From positions 1 to 64,000 of the forward strand of contig JAZRLP010000024.1 in NCBI GenBank assembly GCA_045646905.1: a DNA stretch of 64,000 nucleotides, in the 5' to 3' direction. The translations under genes and the position numbers were made by a program. A model generated the notes under the pieces. That model did not search any database, was not told the DNA's origin, and saw nothing but the letters and a program-made list of their open reading frames with translations. This DNA is from RGIG4079 sp045646905 (GTDB lineage: Bacteria > Bacteroidota > Bacteroidia > Bacteroidales > Muribaculaceae). This document shows positions 60,894-64,000 of this stretch, in pieces. The stretch's first letter is position 1, and each line of letters starts with the position of its first letter.

Positions 60894-62410
60894 TAAATGA
60901 CTTATCGCATAATATGAAAGAGTCACAAAAAGATAAAAATAAAGACAAAGATAAAAAGGTCACTCCCCAATCGAGCGATGACATCATTAATGATGTTACA
61001 TCGGGCGATTACAAATATGGGTTTGTGACTAATATCGATACTGAAATCATACCACAAGGATTGAATGAAGATGTGGTGCGATTGATTTCGCAAAAGAAAG
61101 GTGAACCCGAATGGTTGCTTGAGTTTCGACTCAAAGCATTTCGCCATTGGCTCACTCTTGAGGTTCCCACATGGGCACACCTCGATATCCCCGAGATAGA
61201 TTTCCAAGCGATAAGCTATTATGCTGCGCCTAAAAAGAAAGAAGGGCCAAAGAGCCTTGATGAGGTAGATCCTGAATTGCTCGATACTTTTAACAAGCTC
61301 GGAATTCCTCTTGAGGAGCAAAAAATACTTTCGGGCATGGCGGTTGATGCCGTGATGGACTCTGTGTCGGTGAAAACTACCCACAAGGAGAAACTTGCCG
61401 AGTTGGGAATTGTATTTTGCTCATTCTCAGAGGCTGTGCGCGATTATCCCGACCTTGTGCGTCGCTATCTTGGTAAAGTGGTATCATATCGTGATAATTT
61501 CTATGCTGCACTCAACTCGGCGGTGTTTAGCGATGGCTCGTTTGTGTACATTCCCAAAGGGGTGCGTTGTCCAATGGAACTATCTACCTATTTCCGCATC
61601 AATGCATCGGGCACAGGACAGTTTGAACGCACACTCATCGTTGCCGATGATGATGCATATGTGAGTTATCTCGAGGGTTGCACGGCTCCTATGCGCGATG
61701 AAAATCAACTCCACGCTGCTATTGTGGAAATTATCGTTGAAGATCGTGCCGAGGTGAAATATTCTACAGTGCAAAACTGGTATGCCGGTGATAAAGATGG
61801 TAAAGGCGGAGTTTATAACTTTGTGACAAAGCGTGGATTGTGTCGTGGCGATAACTCAAAACTATCGTGGACACAAGTCGAAACTGGGTCGGCTATAACA
61901 TGGAAGTATCCAAGTTGTGTTCTTGCTGGCGATGGTGCGATAGGGGAGTTTTATTCGGTGGCAGTGACTAATAATCGCCAACAAGCCGATACAGGAACAA
62001 AAATGATTCACACAGGTCGCAACACTCGTTCTACAATCGTTTCAAAAGGGATATCGGCAGGATATAGCCAAAACTCTTATCGTGGACTTGTGAAGGTGGC
62101 TCCCGACGCCGATGGTTGTCGCAATTACACTCAATGCGATAGCCTATTGCTAGGGTCGCATTGTGGTGCACACACATTCCCCTATATTGATGTGTTGAAC
62201 GACACTGCTGTAGTTGAGCATGAGGCTACAACATCAAAGATTAGTGAAGATCAAATATTCTATTGTAACCAACGAGGTATTCCCACCGAGGAGGCTGTGG
62301 CATTGATTGTCAATGGTTATGCCAAGGAGGTGATGAATAAATTGCCTATGGAATTTGCGGTAGAGGCGCAAAAATTGTTGCAAATTACTCTTGAGGGGTC
62401 GGTAGGATAA
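60890..62410 (+). CDS. sufB: Fe-S cluster assembly scaffold SufB
   Basis: SufB with SufC and SufD forms the scaffold on which iron-sulfur clusters are built. The 506-residue protein matches the family over its whole length after a charged start: EPEWLLEFRLKAFRHWL, FVYIPKGVRCPMELSTYFRIN, EGCTAPMRDENQLHAAIVEI, SKGISAGYSQNSYRGLV and CNQRGIPTEEAVALIVNGYA. Translation may start at 60890 (overlapping the cvpA stop) or at the Met at 60914. sufC follows after 35 bases. Confidence 0.97.
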   Translation: MINDLSHNMKESQKDKNKDKDKKVTPQSSDDIINDVTSGDYKYGFVTNIDTEIIPQGLNEDVVRLISQKKGEPEWLLEFRLKAFRHWLTLEVPTWAHLDIPEIDFQAISYYAAPKKKEGPKSLDEVDPELLDTFNKLGIPLEEQKILSGMAVDAVMDSVSVKTTHKEKLAELGIVFCSFSEAVRDYPDLVRRYLGKVVSYRDNFYAALNSAVFSDGSFVYIPKGVRCPMELSTYFRINASGTGQFERTLIVADDDAYVSYLEGCTAPMRDENQLHAAIVEIIVEDRAEVKYSTVQNWYAGDKDGKGGVYNFVTKRGLCRGDNSKLSWTQVETGSAITWKYPSCVLAGDGAIGEFYSVAVTNNRQQADTGTKMIHTGRNTRSTIVSKGISAGYSQNSYRGLVKVAPDADGCRNYTQCDSLLLGSHCGAHTFPYIDVLNDTAVVEHEATTSKISEDQIFYCNQRGIPTEEAVALIVNGYAKEVMNKLPMEFAVEAQKLLQITLEGSVG

Positions 62411-62445
62411 CGAAATAGAAAGAATATAAATTGAATCATCAACCA

Positions 62446-63219
62446 ATGAATATGGACAATATATTATTAGATGTAAAAAATCTGCGTGCCGGTATTGAAG
62501 GCAAAGAGATATTAAAAGGGGTAAACCTCACAGTGCGCCCTGGTGAAGTGCATGCTATAATGGGACCTAATGGTGCAGGAAAGAGTACCCTTTCATCGGT
62601 GCTTGCTGGTGATCCTTCATTTGTGGTTACTGAGGGCGAAGTGAATTTTCATGGAGTTAATTTGCTCGACCTTGCGCCCGAAAATCGTTCTCACGAAGGG
62701 TTGTTCCTTTCGTTTCAATACCCAGTGGAAATTCCAGGGGTGTCGATGGTGAACTTTATGCGTGCTGCTCTTAATGCTAAACGCAAATACTTCAATCAAG
62801 AGCCTCTCTCGGCAAGCGAATTCCTTAAACTTATGCGTCAAAAACGCGAGGTTGTGGAGCTTGATAATAAGTTGGCTTCGCGCTCGGTAAACGAGGGATT
62901 CTCGGGTGGTGAGAAGAAACGAAATGAAATTTTCCAAATGGCAGTACTTGAGCCTCGCCTTTCAATTCTTGATGAAACCGATAGTGGACTCGATATCGAT
63001 GCATTGCGCATCGTAGCTGGTGGTGTAAATAAACTCAAAACTGCCGACAACGCTACTATCGTGATTACTCACTATCAACGATTGCTCGATTATATTAAGC
63101 CCGACTTTGTGCATGTGTTGTATAAAGGTCGCATTGTTAAAACTGGCGGTCCTGAACTTGCACTCACTCTCGAAGAGCGTGGCTATGACTGGATTAAACA
63201 AGAAATTGATAATAAATAA
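62446..63219 (+). CDS. sufC: Fe-S cluster assembly ATPase SufC
   Basis: The ABC-type ATPase of the SufBCD complex. From the ATG at 62446 the 257 residues include Walker A GPNGAGKST, the Q loop LSFQYPVEIPGVS, the SufC signature NEGFSGGEKKRNEIFQM and Walker B LSILDETDSGLD. A second ATG at 62452 and a TTG at 62431 are alternative starts. sufD begins 20 bases after its stop. Confidence 0.97.
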   Translation: MNMDNILLDVKNLRAGIEGKEILKGVNLTVRPGEVHAIMGPNGAGKSTLSSVLAGDPSFVVTEGEVNFHGVNLLDLAPENRSHEGLFLSFQYPVEIPGVSMVNFMRAALNAKRKYFNQEPLSASEFLKLMRQKREVVELDNKLASRSVNEGFSGGEKKRNEIFQMAVLEPRLSILDETDSGLDIDALRIVAGGVNKLKTADNATIVITHYQRLLDYIKPDFVHVLYKGRIVKTGGPELALTLEERGYDWIKQEIDNK

Positions 63220-63239
63220 TTGCCAATAGTGAAAAAACT

Positions 63240-64000
63240 ATGAGTGCATTATCTCAATATATAGAACTTTTTGACTCACATCGCGACACGATTAATAGCA
63301 AGTCGGCTCAAGTGATGAACGATTGTCGTGCTACCGCTCGTCAAGCCCTTGAAGGAAAGCAATTGCCCATGAAAGGGAGTGAGGGGTATGAAAAAACATC
63401 GATTGATGAAATGTTTTCGCTCGATTATGGCGTAAATATCAATCGTGTCAATATTCCAGTTGATGTGTCGTTGTCGTTTAAATGTGATGTGCCCAATATG
63501 AGCACTATTATGGCATATGTGGTGAATGACACATTTGTTGCTTCATCAACATTGCACAACAAGATGCCCCAAGGGGTTATTATTGACTCGTTGGCAAAGG
63601 TGGCTCAAGAACAGCCACAATTGGTGAGTCAATACTATAACCAACTTGCCGATAATGAAAATGTGGGGGTGGCGCTCAACACAATGTTGGCGCAAGATGG
63701 AGTGTTTATCTATGTGCCTCGTGGAGTAGTTATGGAGCGTCCTATACAGTTGGTGAACATATTCAACTCGGCAGCATCGTTGATGGGTGTGCGCCGATTG
63801 TTGATTGTTGTAGAGGAGGGTGCTAAAGCTCAACTATTGATATGTGATCATACTCAAAACAGTGAATATCGCTACTTGTCATCACAAGTGCTTGAGGCAT
63901 ATGTGGCACAAAATGCTTCGCTCGATATCTATGATATAGAGGAATCGTCAGAGACAACATCGCGCTATTCGCAACTATATGCTCGTCAAGAATCTCACTC
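63240..64000 (+). CDS. sufD: Fe-S cluster assembly protein SufD (cut by window end)
   Basis: The reading frame opens with ATG at 63240 (MSALSQYIELFDSHRD) and stays open to the last base, 253 codons, so the 3' end is missing. The text DYGVNINRVNIPVDVSLSFKCDVPN, then GVFIYVPRGVVMERPIQLVNIFNSA and RLLIVVEEGAKAQLLICDHT, is characteristic of SufD, the SufB-like partner of the scaffold. It follows sufC in the same operon. Confidence 0.93.
   Translation, partial: MSALSQYIELFDSHRDTINSKSAQVMNDCRATARQALEGKQLPMKGSEGYEKTSIDEMFSLDYGVNINRVNIPVDVSLSFKCDVPNMSTIMAYVVNDTFVASSTLHNKMPQGVIIDSLAKVAQEQPQLVSQYYNQLADNENVGVALNTMLAQDGVFIYVPRGVVMERPIQLVNIFNSAASLMGVRRLLIVVEEGAKAQLLICDHTQNSEYRYLSSQVLEAYVAQNASLDIYDIEESSETTSRYSQLYARQESH

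Overview
The window comes from a member of the Bacteroidales, most likely Muribaculaceae or a close relative; family level is inference. Three things support the order. Promoters repeatedly show the Bacteroidota sigma pattern TTTG-N19/20-TAnnTTTG, and genes lack Shine-Dalgarno sequences. Type IX secretion genes are present (porV, two PorU-type peptidases, a secreted protein with a C-terminal sorting domain). Several gene families typical of the order also occur: DUF3822, NigD-like lipoprotein, DUF3467, a Suf operon without sufA, and riboflavin synthase beside a nitroreductase. Most of it is chromosomal housekeeping sequence; no prophage, insertion sequence or CRISPR array is visible.

Layout. 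1-2.5 kb: a small unknown gene and dnaX (-). 2.5-6.2 kb: tRNA-Lys, then rsmD, a DUF3822 gene and an Ig-like lipoprotein (-). 6.2-10.2 kb: a secreted GDPD/T9SS protein, tRNA-Pro and a GYF-DUF805 membrane protein (+). 10.2-11.6 kb: a RecD/Pif1-like helicase. 11.7-21.6 kb: a phosphate island with a PhoR/PhoB-like pair (-), facing porin-pstS-pstC-pstA-pstB, then a Na/Pi cotransporter with a PhoU-like tail and a second copy of the porin. 21.6-32.2 kb: accessory region with an AAA+/DUF4143 ATPase behind 33-bp tandem repeats, a small lipoprotein behind a long foldable leader, a GH31 glycosidase, ribE and a nitroreductase, a double-SGNH protein, a Fic protein and small unknowns. 32.2-40.3 kb: lolD-nigD-like-DUF3467-cysS, a PH-domain pair, a radical-SAM activase next to a five-repeat secreted protein, and yebC. 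40.3-50 kb: pheT, rpsT between two identical tRNA-Glu genes, recO, and rimP-nusA-infB-folK-thioesterase. 50-60.2 kb: ispF-porV, PorU paralogue 1, a degenerate FAH-like protein joined to rex, and PorU paralogue 2. 60.3-64 kb: cvpA-sufB-sufC-sufD, with sufD cut by the window end.

The phosphate island reads as one regulated uptake system. The porins would admit phosphate across the outer membrane, PstS would capture it, PstCAB would pump it, and the Na/Pi transporter would give a second inner-membrane route. The divergent two-component system is the likely controller. Two of the promoters share an 11-bp-spaced TGAAA(C/T) repeat placed exactly 10 bp before a TTACTTTG -7 box, which looks like a PhoB operator of this lineage.

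The observations most worth following are: a Pro in place of the catalytic His of the IF2 G3 motif (DTPGP for DTPGH); the Pho-box-like operators; a structured leader or small RNA at 23.04-23.31 kb; pseudoenzyme-like proteins (FAH-like with Rex, second SGNH domain); a promoter-plus-terminator arrangement just before rimP-nusA-infB that looks like an attenuator; and the five-repeat secreted protein paired with a radical-SAM activase.
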